Shown: positions 9,012 to 16,891 of the stretch, piece after piece
Layout: each line of letters starts with the position of its first letter
Position numbering within the stretch: the stretch's first letter is position 1
Source of the DNA: Paraburkholderia diazotrophica
GTDB lineage: Bacteria > Pseudomonadota > Gammaproteobacteria > Burkholderiales > Burkholderiaceae
Reading direction: 5' to 3'
DNA length: 64,000 nucleotides
NCBI RefSeq assembly: GCF_900108945.1
Contig: NZ_FNYE01000013.1
Coordinates: 141,453 to 205,452 of the forward strand
Program-made: the position numbers and the translations under genes
The notes under the pieces: model-generated
What the model saw: only the letters and a program-made list of their open reading frames with translations
What the model was told of the DNA's origin: nothing
The model's database searches: none

Positions 9012-9935
9012 TCACGCGCGCCTTCGTACAAGCGCTCGCAAATCGCTTGCGACTTCATCCATCACCGGCTGCCATTGCGCGAACTGCCGCTGCCGGTAGA
9101 GCGTGGCCGTCGGATACCACGGACTGTCGCGCCCGTCCGTCATCCACGTCCAGTACGGGTTGACGTCGAGCAGCACCCACGTGCGCCGACCGAGCGCGCC
9201 CGCGAGATGCGCCGTCGACGTGCATACGCTGATCACCAGATCGAGTTCGCTTATGCAGGCCGCCGTGTCGTCGAAGCTGCGCCATTCGTGCAGCGACGCG
9301 TTGCCGGGCGCAAGCTCGCAGGCCTGCTTCGCGTGAGCGAGCGCGTCGTCCCAGTGCTGCGACTCCTTCAGCGCCTGCGCGAGATTGCCGTGTGCAAGCG
9401 CGCTGCGCGGATCGAGTTCGACCGCCCTCATCGCGGCAGCGAGCGATCCTTCGACATCGAAGCACGCGCGCCGCGCGCCCATCAGATTGATCCACGCGCT
9501 GAAATCCGCGGGGTCCGCGGCGACGGCCGCTTCGAGCAACTGCCGCTCCTCTTCGGGATCGCCGCCCGTGCGGTTGAGCGCGATCGCGAGATTCGTGCGC
9601 AACCGTGGTGACGCCGGATCGATCGCGAGCGCATGGCGATACGGCGCAAGCGCATCGCGATGCCGGTTCGCGCTTTGCAGCGCGTAGCCCAGGCGCACGC
9701 TTGCCGCCGCGTCGTGCGGTTCGAGTTGCGCGATCGTTTCGACGAGCGATATGGCTTGCGCGATCTGCTGTTGTTGAAGCAGATCGACCATCATCCTGTC
9801 GATCGAAGCGCGATCCGTCGGATGAAGATGTGCGGCCGCTTCAAGCCACAGCGAACGCGCACGCGCATCGCCGCTCGACTGCGCGGCGGCGGCCTGGCGA
9901 AGAAAAGTCAGAAACGGATCGAAGATCGGCTGCAT
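9012..9935 (-). CDS. TPR protein with truncated GT9/GT41-type glycosyltransferase tail
   Basis: About 307 aa starting at MQPIFDPFL. Residues about 30-205 form tetratricopeptide repeats (for example AAASVRLGYALQSANRHRDA and ALAHGNLAQALKESQHWDDA). The C-terminal ~90 residues (DTAACISELDLVISVCTSTAHLAGALG, then a WVLL and a DSPWYPT motif) match the end of the glycosyltransferase domain seen in larger TPR-glycosyltransferases. The N-terminal half of that domain appears to be missing between LHEW and SFDDTA, without a frameshift. Catalysis is therefore doubtful. No clear ribosome-binding site precedes the start. Confidence 0.65.
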   Translation of the reverse strand: MQPIFDPFLTFLRQAAAAQSSGDARARSLWLEAAAHLHPTDRASIDRMMVDLLQQQQIAQAISLVETIAQLEPHDAAASVRLGYALQSANRHRDALAPYRHALAIDPASPRLRTNLAIALNRTGGDPEEERQLLEAAVAADPADFSAWINLMGARRACFDVEGSLAAAMRAVELDPRSALAHGNLAQALKESQHWDDALAHAKQACELAPGNASLHEWRSFDDTAACISELDLVISVCTSTAHLAGALGRRTWVLLDVNPYWTWMTDGRDSPWYPTATLYRQRQFAQWQPVMDEVASDLRALVRRRA

Positions 9936-10307
9936 ATGCGCTGAACGAAGCGTTGACCTGTGCGCACGACGTGGTGCGCGCGGCATGGACGGATGCGAGT
10001 TGCACATTGTCCGATGCGACCGCACAGCGACGCGTAAAGAATCGTCAACGCGCGCTGCTCTTCCAGGCGCGGCTTCTCGCAATCGCACCGCTTTCAAACG
10101 GCGTCGGCGCCTAAAGTTGCCTCCCGCGCCGCCGATATTCCAGCAGAGGCCAACAACGCTTCATTCCCTTGCTTCAGCGCTCCCCGTCATCAGTCCGCTT
10201 CGTGCGCCGACGCCCGTGAGGCCGCTTGACGCGCATCGCGGTCCGACACGCCGGCACGGTCACCGATGTCCTGCCCCATCGCCGGCGACACCGAAAGGAC
10301 ACCTGCG
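9936..10307. other. Divergent intergenic region
   Basis: About 370 bases between the minus-strand TPR gene and the plus-strand metallopeptidase gene. It presumably holds both promoters. No repeat, hairpin or further gene could be supported. Confidence 0.4.
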
Positions 10308-12077
10308 ATGGGCAGCCAGCGCTCGAAACCGATAGCGGCACGCGTCGCGATTTTTGCGTTGCCGATCGCGCTGCCGATTGCGCTGCCGCTTGCCGCGACG
10401 CTCGGCGGCTGCGGCGGCGGAGGCGGCGACAGCGCGCCCGCGTCGAACACGGCCAAGGGCGCGCCCACCACGACGGGCACGTCAGCGCCCGCCGGCAACG
10501 CTATCGTGCTGCATGCCGCGTGCTCGTCGTGCTCCGCAGCCGACGATTCGACTTACACGGGCAGCGGCACGGCCGTCTGGCAGGCGATCAACACGAATGC
10601 ATCGGCGATCGACGTGCCCGTCAGCATCAAGGGACTATCGGGGCAGAACGTGACGCTCGTCTTCACGAACGAAGGCGCGAGCGCGCAGCGGATGCCGACC
10701 ATCGCGTTGAATGCGTCGAGCGCGAACATGTCCGCGTCGGTCATGCGCGCGCAGTCGCTGGCGGCTGCCACGGCAACCGCAACGGCAACGACCACGAGCG
10801 GCGAAAATCCGACGCTGGCCGCTATCCGCGACTTCAACTATCAGGGCTGGGCCACGCTCGCGACGAAACAGGTCGCGCCGACCGCGCTCTATTCGACGAA
10901 CGGCACGGGCACATCGACGACGACATACAACGTCGGCGATACGCGTACGTTCTATTACGCCGATTACTCGCCGCGCACGACGACACTCGCGCAGACGATG
11001 AGCACGTCCAACGGCACTACGGTCAATCTGTGGGTCGAATCGGCCGAGCTGGGTGCGGCGAAGATTTCGCCGCAAATCATCGACACGCTGATCATGAAGT
11101 ATGCGCAGCCGGGCGGCATCTACGACATGCTGACGCGCATCGGCGGCCCGCTGTATGGTCCCAATGACCAGACGAGCCTGATCGACGGCACGCATCAGCC
11201 CATCGATCTCGTCGTGATGAACTTCGACCACAACAATCTTCCATACGGACTGATCGGCTACTTCTGGGCGCTCAACGACTTCAGGAACGGAGCGGGCCAG
11301 CTCGCGTACAGCAACGAATCGATCTCGCTGTATCTGGACTCGGAGACGCTCTATCTCGGCGGCACGTTCGGCATGGACCAGATGCTGACGACGATGGCGC
11401 ACGAGAGCATGCACATGCAGAACTTCTATCGGCGTGCGGTGCTGATGGGCGCGCAATATGCATTCGAGCCGTGGCTCGAAGAAATGACGGCGATGATGAT
11501 GGAGGACTGGGCGAGCGGCACGATCGTGCCCGGCTACAACGCGATCCGCGACATGCGCTTCATCACGTACATGACGTATGCGGGCCACGGCAGCTACAAC
11601 TGTGGCCTCACGACGTGGACACCCTATGGCGCGGATTGCGAAAGCTATGCGGTGAACGGCTCGTTCGGCGGCTATCTGAACCGTCAGTTCGGTTTGACGT
11701 TCTATCAGTCGCTGCTGAACAACAAGAACCACACCGTTTCGCTCGATATCCTCGACGACGTGATCGGCAACGCGGAGGCTGGCGCAACGGTGGCCTCCGA
11801 ATTGCGCGATTTTGCAGATGCGGCGAGCGGGCTGATTCCGTTGTCGTCGAATGTGCGCGGCTTCACGTTCCCGGCTCGCAGCGAAGGAGGTTTCACGCTG
11901 CCCGCGATCGACCCCGCTTCGCTGTCGAACGGCGTGGCGCGCGCTCTGCCCACGACGGTTCCCGCCTCGCTCGCCGTGCTCGGCGCATTCCCCGTCGTGC
12001 GTCCGCATGTGAGCGGCACGTACAGCGAAACGGTGCATGTGCCGGCGGGCACGACGCTGTCCGTTGTAATCGACTGA
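10308..12077 (+). CDS. M30 (hyicolysin)-like zinc metallopeptidase lipoprotein
   Basis: About 589 aa. The start at 10308 (MGSQRSK) has AAAGGA upstream and gives a typical lipoprotein signal: basic n-region, hydrophobic IFALPIALPIALPLAA, then lipobox LGGC around residue 35. This is followed by a Gly/Ser/Ala-rich linker. The zinc-protease signature HESMHMQNF (HExxH, about residues 365-373) and downstream WLEEMTAMMMED match the M30 pattern. The protein would sit on an outer-membrane leaflet or be surface-exposed. Substrate unknown. An earlier in-frame ATG at 10266 would bury the signal peptide and is less likely. Confidence 0.75.
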   Translation: MGSQRSKPIAARVAIFALPIALPIALPLAATLGGCGGGGGDSAPASNTAKGAPTTTGTSAPAGNAIVLHAACSSCSAADDSTYTGSGTAVWQAINTNASAIDVPVSIKGLSGQNVTLVFTNEGASAQRMPTIALNASSANMSASVMRAQSLAAATATATATTTSGENPTLAAIRDFNYQGWATLATKQVAPTALYSTNGTGTSTTTYNVGDTRTFYYADYSPRTTTLAQTMSTSNGTTVNLWVESAELGAAKISPQIIDTLIMKYAQPGGIYDMLTRIGGPLYGPNDQTSLIDGTHQPIDLVVMNFDHNNLPYGLIGYFWALNDFRNGAGQLAYSNESISLYLDSETLYLGGTFGMDQMLTTMAHESMHMQNFYRRAVLMGAQYAFEPWLEEMTAMMMEDWASGTIVPGYNAIRDMRFITYMTYAGHGSYNCGLTTWTPYGADCESYAVNGSFGGYLNRQFGLTFYQSLLNNKNHTVSLDILDDVIGNAEAGATVASELRDFADAASGLIPLSSNVRGFTFPARSEGGFTLPAIDPASLSNGVARALPTTVPASLAVLGAFPVVRPHVSGTYSETVHVPAGTTLSVVID

Positions 12078-12167
12078 TACGCACGACAACGCACAACGAC
12101 TCGCGACGGCATCGTGCATGCGTGCTTTAATCGCTCGAATGGACTGCCAGCGATAACGGTCCCCACG

Positions 12168-12542
12168 ATGCCCACGATGCTCAGACGCACTGCGATGCTC
12201 GCCGCAATGGTGCTGATGCAAACCGCCTGCGCCGCGACGATGCAACCGACGATGCAACAGGGCGACGCCGTCGATCTTTCGGGACGGCTCGCGCTGCGCG
12301 GCAACGAGCCGTTTATCTATCCCGTCGTCTACGATGCGCGCGGCGTGTTCGAACTCGAAGGCATCACGCGCGAACGGGCGCTCTCGTTGCAGAACCAGCA
12401 GGTGAAGGTTCACGGCACGATCACACGCGTCGATAACGCCGATACGCAACACGTGCAACTGCCCGCCGTGCGCGTCGAATCGCTCGACATTGTGCCGTCT
12501 GCTGACGCCACGTCGTCATCGCCCGCGCCGCCGGCGCGATGA
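12168..12542 (+). CDS. Small exported protein of unknown function
   Basis: About 124 aa from MPTMLRR, with a signal-peptide-like start (LRRTAMLAAMVLMQTACAA) whose cysteine could be lipidated, although QTAC is not an ideal lipobox. The mature part looks beta-rich (VDLSGRLALRGNEPF, QQVKVHGTITRV) and may be a small OB-like barrel. It lies 90 bases after the metallopeptidase gene on the same strand and could be co-transcribed. Family not recognised. Confidence 0.6.
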   Translation: MPTMLRRTAMLAAMVLMQTACAATMQPTMQQGDAVDLSGRLALRGNEPFIYPVVYDARGVFELEGITRERALSLQNQQVKVHGTITRVDNADTQHVQLPAVRVESLDIVPSADATSSSPAPPAR

Positions 12543-12836
12543 CGCTCCGCTTCCTTCCGTAAGTACGATGCAAGACAAACTCCATCCGCGCCGACGTTGC
12601 GCGGACATGCATTGACGATTTGACAATCGACGCCTTTCACAAAGCTGTCCGACGATGACAGCGACGAAAGTTACACGACTCCATAAGTTCACACCTGTTT
12701 GATTCAATCTGGTCGCGTCGGCATAGTCGACACGCGGCCCGCATCGCCATGCCGATCGTCACGCGTCTGATCGGCGCGCTCACGATACGAGCGGCCTGAA
12801 ACACATCAACAGTTCATTCCCGGGAGCTACGTCATT

Positions 12837-13025
12837 ATGTTTCGCCGGGCATCGATAGCCGTTCCCTGCGCGGGGTTGGCACTGTCGCTCGTCGCATGCG
12901 GCAGCGATCACAACAACTCGACCGCGCTGAACTCGATGTTCGACTTCTCGAACGGCGGCAAGAACCCGACGCTGTTGCTCGACCAGACGCAAGGCGCGCC
13001 CGTCAGCCCGGTGCCCGTCATCTGA
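12837..13025 (+). CDS. Small lipoprotein, 62 aa
   Basis: A basic start, hydrophobic stretch VPCAGLALSL and lipobox LVAC (Cys about residue 21) mark a lipoprotein, with a mature peptide of about 40 residues rich in Asn, Ser and Pro. GGGAG lies ten bases before the ATG. It precedes the di-haem peroxidase gene by 140 bases on the same strand. No family recognised. The roughly 290 bases before it (12543-12836) contain no supported gene. Confidence 0.65.
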   Translation: MFRRASIAVPCAGLALSLVACGSDHNNSTALNSMFDFSNGGKNPTLLLDQTQGAPVSPVPVI

Positions 13026-13165
13026 GGCACGCATCGAGCGCGTCAGGCGTCTAGCAGCATGGCCGTGTTGCAGCCGGGAAACCGGCGCAACGCGACGCTT
13101 TCGTTTTCGAGGCGCGGCCTGTGCGGCGCGTCTGTCCCGAATCAGTCATTGCATCGCGATCGAAT

Positions 13166-14617
13166 ATGACCGAGCTCTCTACGCCGTCAGCGAATCCCGC
13201 GCCTCTCGCGCCCAACAACGCCCCGAGCGGTTCGCCGTACGGCTCGCGGCGCCGCGCGCTCGCGCTGTGTGCCGCGGCCGTCGTCGTCGTGGCGCTCGGC
13301 GCGTGCGGATTCGCCATCGCGTATCCGCAGTACATGCCCGACGCCATCGGCGAAATCGTCGAGGACATGACGGGCGCCAATGCACATCCCGTCGCATTGC
13401 AGCGCCCGTCCGTCGCGCCGCTCTCCGCTGTCGCAATGCTCGGCAAGGAGATCTTCTTCGACACGTCGCTGTCGGCGTCCGGCAAGCAGTCGTGCGCGAC
13501 GTGCCATAGTCCCGCGCACGCGTATGGCCCGCCCAACGATCTCGCCGTGCAGATGGGCGGCGAGCACATGACACTGCAAGGCTACCGGCCGCCGCCTTCG
13601 CTGATGTACCTGTACCGTCAGCCGAATTTCAGCATCGGCCCCGACAGCGCGGAAAACGACGACAACCCCGCCAACCTCGCGCAGCTCGCAAGCCAGGCAG
13701 CGGGCACGCAACGCGCGCAAAAGACGGCGGGCGCGGCGCCCGCGGCGGCGGAAATGGTGCCGCAGGGCGGGCTCTTCTGGGACGGGCGTGTCGATACGCT
13801 GCAACAGCAGGCGTCCGGCCCGATGCTCAATCCCGTCGAGATGGCGAACAAGGACGACGCCGAAGTGCTCCACAAGCTACAGAACGCGCGCTACGCGAAG
13901 ACGATGATGCAGCTGTTCGGCCCCAACATCTTCAAGGACCAACGGCTCGCCGTCGCGGAGGCGATGTTCGCCGTCGCGCGCTATCAGATCGAGGACCCGT
14001 CGTTCCATCCGTACACCAGCAAGTACGACTACTGGCTCGAAGGCAAGGCGCGTCTGTCGCAAGCCGAACTGCGCGGACTGCACCTTTTCAACGATCCCGA
14101 CAAGGCCAACTGCGCGGGCTGCCATCTGTCGAAACCGGGCCGCGACGGCCTGCCCCCCATGTTCACCGACTTCCAGTACGAAGCGCTCGGCGTGCCGCGC
14201 AATACGGCGCTGACGCAGAACCGCGATCCGCACTTCTTCGACATGGGCATCTGCGGCCCTTTCCGCACCGACCTGAAGGATCAGACGCAATACTGCGGGA
14301 TGTTCCTCACGCCGACGCTGCGCAATTCGGCGACGCGTCACGCGTTCTTTCACAACGGCATCTACAACAATCTCGACGACGTGATGGCGTTCTACAACGC
14401 ACGCAATACCGATCCCGTGCGCTTTTATCCGCGCGGCGCCGACGGCAAGCCGGAGAAGTACAACGACATTCCGCCTGCGTATCGCGCGAACGTCGACGTG
14501 AAGGATGCGCCGTTCGACCGCAAGTTCGGCGAGCAGCCGGCGATGACCGATCAGGAAATGCGCGACATCGTCGCCTTCCTGCATGCGCTGACCGACGGTT
14601 ATGGCGAGCAGCACTAG
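13166..14617 (+). CDS. Di-haem cytochrome c peroxidase/MauG-family protein
   Basis: About 483 aa. A hydrophobic N-terminal segment (RRRALALCAAAVVVVALGAC) gives either a membrane anchor or, through LGAC, a lipoprotein. Two haem c sites are visible: SCATCH about residues 110-115 and NCAGCH about residues 316-321. The layout is that of bacterial cytochrome c peroxidases and MauG relatives, which reduce peroxide or oxidise protein substrates in the periplasm. It is longer than classical CCP (about 320 aa mature). Start at MTELS is a best guess; 13121 is also possible. Followed by a strong terminator. Confidence 0.85.
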   Translation: MTELSTPSANPAPLAPNNAPSGSPYGSRRRALALCAAAVVVVALGACGFAIAYPQYMPDAIGEIVEDMTGANAHPVALQRPSVAPLSAVAMLGKEIFFDTSLSASGKQSCATCHSPAHAYGPPNDLAVQMGGEHMTLQGYRPPPSLMYLYRQPNFSIGPDSAENDDNPANLAQLASQAAGTQRAQKTAGAAPAAAEMVPQGGLFWDGRVDTLQQQASGPMLNPVEMANKDDAEVLHKLQNARYAKTMMQLFGPNIFKDQRLAVAEAMFAVARYQIEDPSFHPYTSKYDYWLEGKARLSQAELRGLHLFNDPDKANCAGCHLSKPGRDGLPPMFTDFQYEALGVPRNTALTQNRDPHFFDMGICGPFRTDLKDQTQYCGMFLTPTLRNSATRHAFFHNGIYNNLDDVMAFYNARNTDPVRFYPRGADGKPEKYNDIPPAYRANVDVKDAPFDRKFGEQPAMTDQEMRDIVAFLHALTDGYGEQH

Positions 14618-14690
14618 CAACTGGCCTGCGCATCCGCGAACGGCGGAGCCACCACTTTTAAGGCTCGTTTAATTCTTTCCTGTGAACATG

Positions 14691-14739
14691 CGGCTCAACA
14701 TCCCCTGTTGAGCCGCCTGAGCATCGGCGGCGTTTTTTT
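14691..14739 (+). terminator. Strong terminator with an overlapping alternative hairpin
   Basis: GCCGCC (14712-14717) and GGCGGC (14726-14731) form a stem followed by seven T (14733-14739), a classical intrinsic terminator after the peroxidase gene. Immediately upstream, CGGCTCAACA (14691-14700) pairs perfectly with TGTTGAGCCG (14706-14715). The two stems share bases 14712-14715 and cannot form together, as in an attenuator. Whether that is used or fortuitous is unknown. Confidence 0.7.
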
Positions 14740-14774
14740 ATCCGCCCGGGGGTGACGCCTTCCGTTGCAACTCT

Positions 14775-14964
14775 TTGCATGGGACGGGAGTGGGTGCTCA
14801 AGCCGCGAACTCCCGTCCACCGCGCTGCATGGGATCGGATTGAGTGCTTTGCATGGGGCTGGAGTAAGTGCTGAAGCACTAACTCCAACCGACAGCTAAA
14901 GCGCCAACTCCGATCGACCGCGCTGCATGGGGCTGGAGTAAGTGCTGAAGCACTAACTCCAGCC
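14775..14964 (+). repeat. Hairpin-forming tandem repeat array
   Basis: Four imperfect units, each opening with TGCATGGG (at 14776, 14826, 14850 and 14924). The last two units carry near-perfect palindromes: GGCTGGAGT-a-AGTGCT/AGCACT-a-ACTCC(A/G)CC at 14857-14890 and 14931-14964. The first unit is a diverged version with GACGGGAGT/ACTCCCGTC arms. The second is cut short. The final hairpin ends six bases before the AGGAG of the gene at 14982, so the array would be in that gene's leader RNA. Confidence 0.7.
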
Positions 14965-14981
14965 GACACAGGAGATATACG

Positions 14982-15236
14982 ATGGTCGAAGATACGGTGC
15001 TCGAACATCTGCGCGCGCTGCACGGCAACGCGCAAACGCTCACGATCCGCAGCTGCACCGTTTCGCCGCCGATGCAGCATCCGTGGGGACGCTCGTACCG
15101 GCTCGTCGAATGGACCTTCAGGCACGACGTTGAATCCTGCCGGCGCGTCGTGCCTGCCGAGAGCACGCCTCGTCAAATCGCCGAGGCCGTAATGTCGCAC
15201 GTGCCCGGGCGGCGCTTCTGCCAGCCTGGCGGATAG
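14982..15236 (+). CDS. Hypothetical protein, 84 aa
   Basis: A short frame with a good ribosome-binding site (AGGAG at 14970-14974, seven bases before the ATG). The product is soluble, without signal peptide or membrane segment, and carries two Cys and a WTFRHDVESC segment. It is preceded by the hairpin repeat array. No family is recognised; codon use looks like the surrounding genes. Confidence 0.5.
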   Translation: MVEDTVLEHLRALHGNAQTLTIRSCTVSPPMQHPWGRSYRLVEWTFRHDVESCRRVVPAESTPRQIAEAVMSHVPGRRFCQPGG

Positions 15237-15308
15237 ATTGCGCGCCGCACAGCGCAAGCCGCTCGATGCGCGGGCCGCGTGCGTTGCACGCCGGGTCGCC
15301 GTTTTTCA

Positions 15309-15551
15309 TCACGCAGTCCTCCATGCGGACATCGCCGGCCGCGCTTGCGCCGGCGGGAACACATTCCACGATCCGTCGTCGTGACGGAAGAAGAAGATCG
15401 ACAGCAGCCCGCCGGGACGCGCGGCCTCGACGCACACGCAGCGCCGATGCATCTGCGTGCGGCAGAAGCGAACGACGCGCGCAGGCATCGCGGGCGTGGG
15501 CGCGAGCCATTTGTCGACGGCCCAGTGCAATGTCTTTTCGGTCGGGCTCAT
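15309..15551 (-). CDS. Hypothetical protein, 80 aa
   Basis: Starts at MSPTEKTLHW with AAGGAG six bases upstream. The product is small, basic and rich in Arg and aromatic residues (FFFRHDDGSWNVFPP), with no signal peptide. It is convergent with the 84 aa gene and downstream of the LRAT-domain gene on the same strand. Family not recognised. Confidence 0.5.
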   Translation of the reverse strand: MSPTEKTLHWAVDKWLAPTPAMPARVVRFCRTQMHRRCVCVEAARPGGLLSIFFFRHDDGSWNVFPPAQARPAMSAWRTA

Positions 15552-15592
15552 GGTGGTCTCCTTCGCGTCTTTGTGTGCTTCAAACTTCAAAT

Positions 15593-15619
15593 GCCGGGTT
15601 CATACCGCCGGGTTCATAC
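15593..15619. repeat. 13-bp direct repeat
   Basis: GCCGGGTTCATAC occurs twice, at 15593-15605 and 15607-15619, overlapping the 3' end of the LRAT-domain gene. It may be a duplication or a binding site for the gene starting at 15551. Confidence 0.4.
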
Positions 15620-16144
15620 TGCGTTAACCACGGCGTGGCCGATTTTCATCCGGTTGCGGACGAAAGCGCTCACGAGGCACAGCAGCGCATGCACGCCCGC
15701 GCGCGGATGTGTGAAGCATTCGTGAACCTGTTCGCTGCGGCTTTCACCGAGCAGGCACCATGCGCAGAAGTGCTCGCAGTTGTTCGTCAGCAGGCGATAG
15801 CGGTTTTCGCCGAGGCGCGTACGGGCGCGCAGCACGGTTTCTTCGCCGGAAAACTTCGGGAACGGATGCGGACGCACGGCGACGGCGTGACCATCGGCGA
15901 ACTGTTCGAGCGGCACTTCTTCGACGGGACCGCGATGCGCCGACTTGGCGAAACCAGCGTAGTGAATGACCTTGCCGTTGCCCGCATAAATGCCGTGGTG
16001 TTCATAGCCGCGGCGTTGCGTGATGAGGTGAGCACCGAGAGCGGGTTCGTCATCGGAACCGCCGAACGCGACATCCGCCGATGCATAAGCGGCCGCGCGG
16101 TTTGCGCCTTGTTCACTGCTTGATTGTTGGAGGTTGCGGTTCAT
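15614..16144 (-). CDS. LRAT-domain (permuted NlpC/P60 superfamily) protein
   Basis: About 176 aa from MNRNLQQ. It has the LRAT/permuted papain-fold hallmarks: a histidine in HHGIYAGNGKVIHYAG (about residues 49-64) and the catalytic-type cysteine in NNCEHFCAWC (about residues 121-130). Family members are cysteine acyltransferases, thioesterases or proteases acting on lipids or peptides. There is no signal peptide, but the C-terminal 40 residues are hydrophobic. Start is uncertain: no clear Shine-Dalgarno, and the frame stays open to 16222. It sits at the edge of the peptide-export island and may share sigma-54 control. Confidence 0.7.
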   Translation of the reverse strand: MNRNLQQSSSEQGANRAAAYASADVAFGGSDDEPALGAHLITQRRGYEHHGIYAGNGKVIHYAGFAKSAHRGPVEEVPLEQFADGHAVAVRPHPFPKFSGEETVLRARTRLGENRYRLLTNNCEHFCAWCLLGESRSEQVHECFTHPRAGVHALLCLVSAFVRNRMKIGHAVVNAV

Positions 16145-16196
16145 GGCTTTGGTCCAGCTATCCGATTCAAAAGGCCAACACTGTTGCCGACTCTTT

Positions 16197-16212
16197 TGCA
16201 TCAAGCGGACCA
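16197..16212 (-). promoter_or_regulatory. Weak candidate sigma-54 promoter for the LRAT gene
   Basis: Reading on the minus strand: TGGTCCGCTTGATGCA. The essential GG and GC dinucleotides are present with ten bases between them, and 9 of the 12 defined consensus positions match TGGCAYRNNNNTTGCW. It lies about 53 bases before the LRAT start codon, a distance similar to the better sites of the island. Confidence 0.35.
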
Positions 16213-16515
16213 GGCGAATCAAGCCATTGATTTAACGATAGATTTCCTCCGAAAGAGCAACTTGCAGGCGCGCTGTGTATGGATGATCCCAACAGGAATT
16301 CGGGCAGTAGTGTTGCGCCGACACCATCACTTTGCGTGCAGCCGCGACGCCCGGAGCCGCGCGCAAGGTGTTGGCTTCCCCACCTTTTGCGGCCGCCGTT
16401 AGTCGGGCCGCCGCCAACGCAACGAGTCGCCCGCATGCCGCGCAATCAGAGGGCCGTCGCCGTCATGCCGCGCCCAGCAACGATCGGCAAGAAAGCTCGC
16501 GAGCGTGAAGCAAAC

Positions 16516-16531
16516 TGGCATAGGCCTTGCA
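16516..16531 (+). promoter_or_regulatory. Sigma-54 (-24/-12) promoter of peptide gene 1
   Basis: TGGCATAGGCCTTGCA matches the consensus TGGCAYRNNNNTTGCW at every defined position. The expected start of transcription is near 16541, giving a leader of about 60 bases before the ATG at 16602. A sigma-54 activator gene lies 1.1 kb downstream, with its stop at 17694 and its start at 19037 on the opposite strand. Confidence 0.85.
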
Positions 16532-16601
16532 CTTTAACCGGCATCACGCATCATTCTCTGACTCGCGGCCTCATGACTGATGGCCCATCGGGAGACACGT
16601 C

Positions 16602-16886
16602 ATGGCATCCATCAACATCAGCGACCTGCCCCTCAACCTCGCACTCGATCGCAAGGCAATGTCCGCGATCAGCGGCGGCGGTGGCGCTCCGTGGGTATTC
16701 GGCTGGATCACGCCGTTCGTGCAGAACACACCGAGCGTCGGCCCCGTCGTGAACCTGTACGACGTCACGAACAACTTCTATGCTAACCAGATGATCAACC
16801 AGTTCCAGACGGTCAACGTCCAGAACACGGGCAACAACTCGAACGTCATTACCGCTCCTGACGAACGAAGCCTGAACCGGGCTTAG
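16602..16886 (+). CDS. Double-glycine leader peptide precursor 1
   Basis: A 94 aa precursor. The 26-residue leader ends in Gly25-Gly26 and contains D8-L9, L15-D16-R17, A19-M20 and I23, the same positions as in two other precursors of this locus. The 68-residue core after GG is Gly/aromatic-rich at first (APWVFGWITPF) and then Asn/Gln-rich (QFQTVNVQNTGNNSN), without cysteine. GGGAG lies about seven bases before the ATG, and a perfect -24/-12 promoter precedes it. Cleavage by the C39 domain of the exporter at 19037-22093 is inferred. The core could be an antimicrobial, a signal or a structural secreted peptide. Confidence 0.8.
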   Translation: MASINISDLPLNLALDRKAMSAISGGGGAPWVFGWITPFVQNTPSVGPVVNLYDVTNNFYANQMINQFQTVNVQNTGNNSNVITAPDERSLNRA

Positions 16887-16891
16887 ATGCC

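Larger units (their letters stand above)
16145..16601. other. Divergent spacer with two opposed -24/-12 sites
   Basis: About 457 bases between the LRAT gene (minus) and the first double-glycine peptide gene (plus). It holds a strong plus-strand sigma-54 site at 16516-16531 and a weaker minus-strand one at 16197-16212. No gene is supported. Confidence 0.5.

Noticed and set aside
10635..12458. 607-codon minus-strand frame antisense to the metallopeptidase
   Set aside because: No motif, very high Arg/His content; the plus strand has signal peptide, lipobox and zinc site.
14775..14964. Repeat array considered as a CRISPR
   Set aside because: Units are palindromic throughout, differ in length, and there are no unique spacers of even size nor cas genes.
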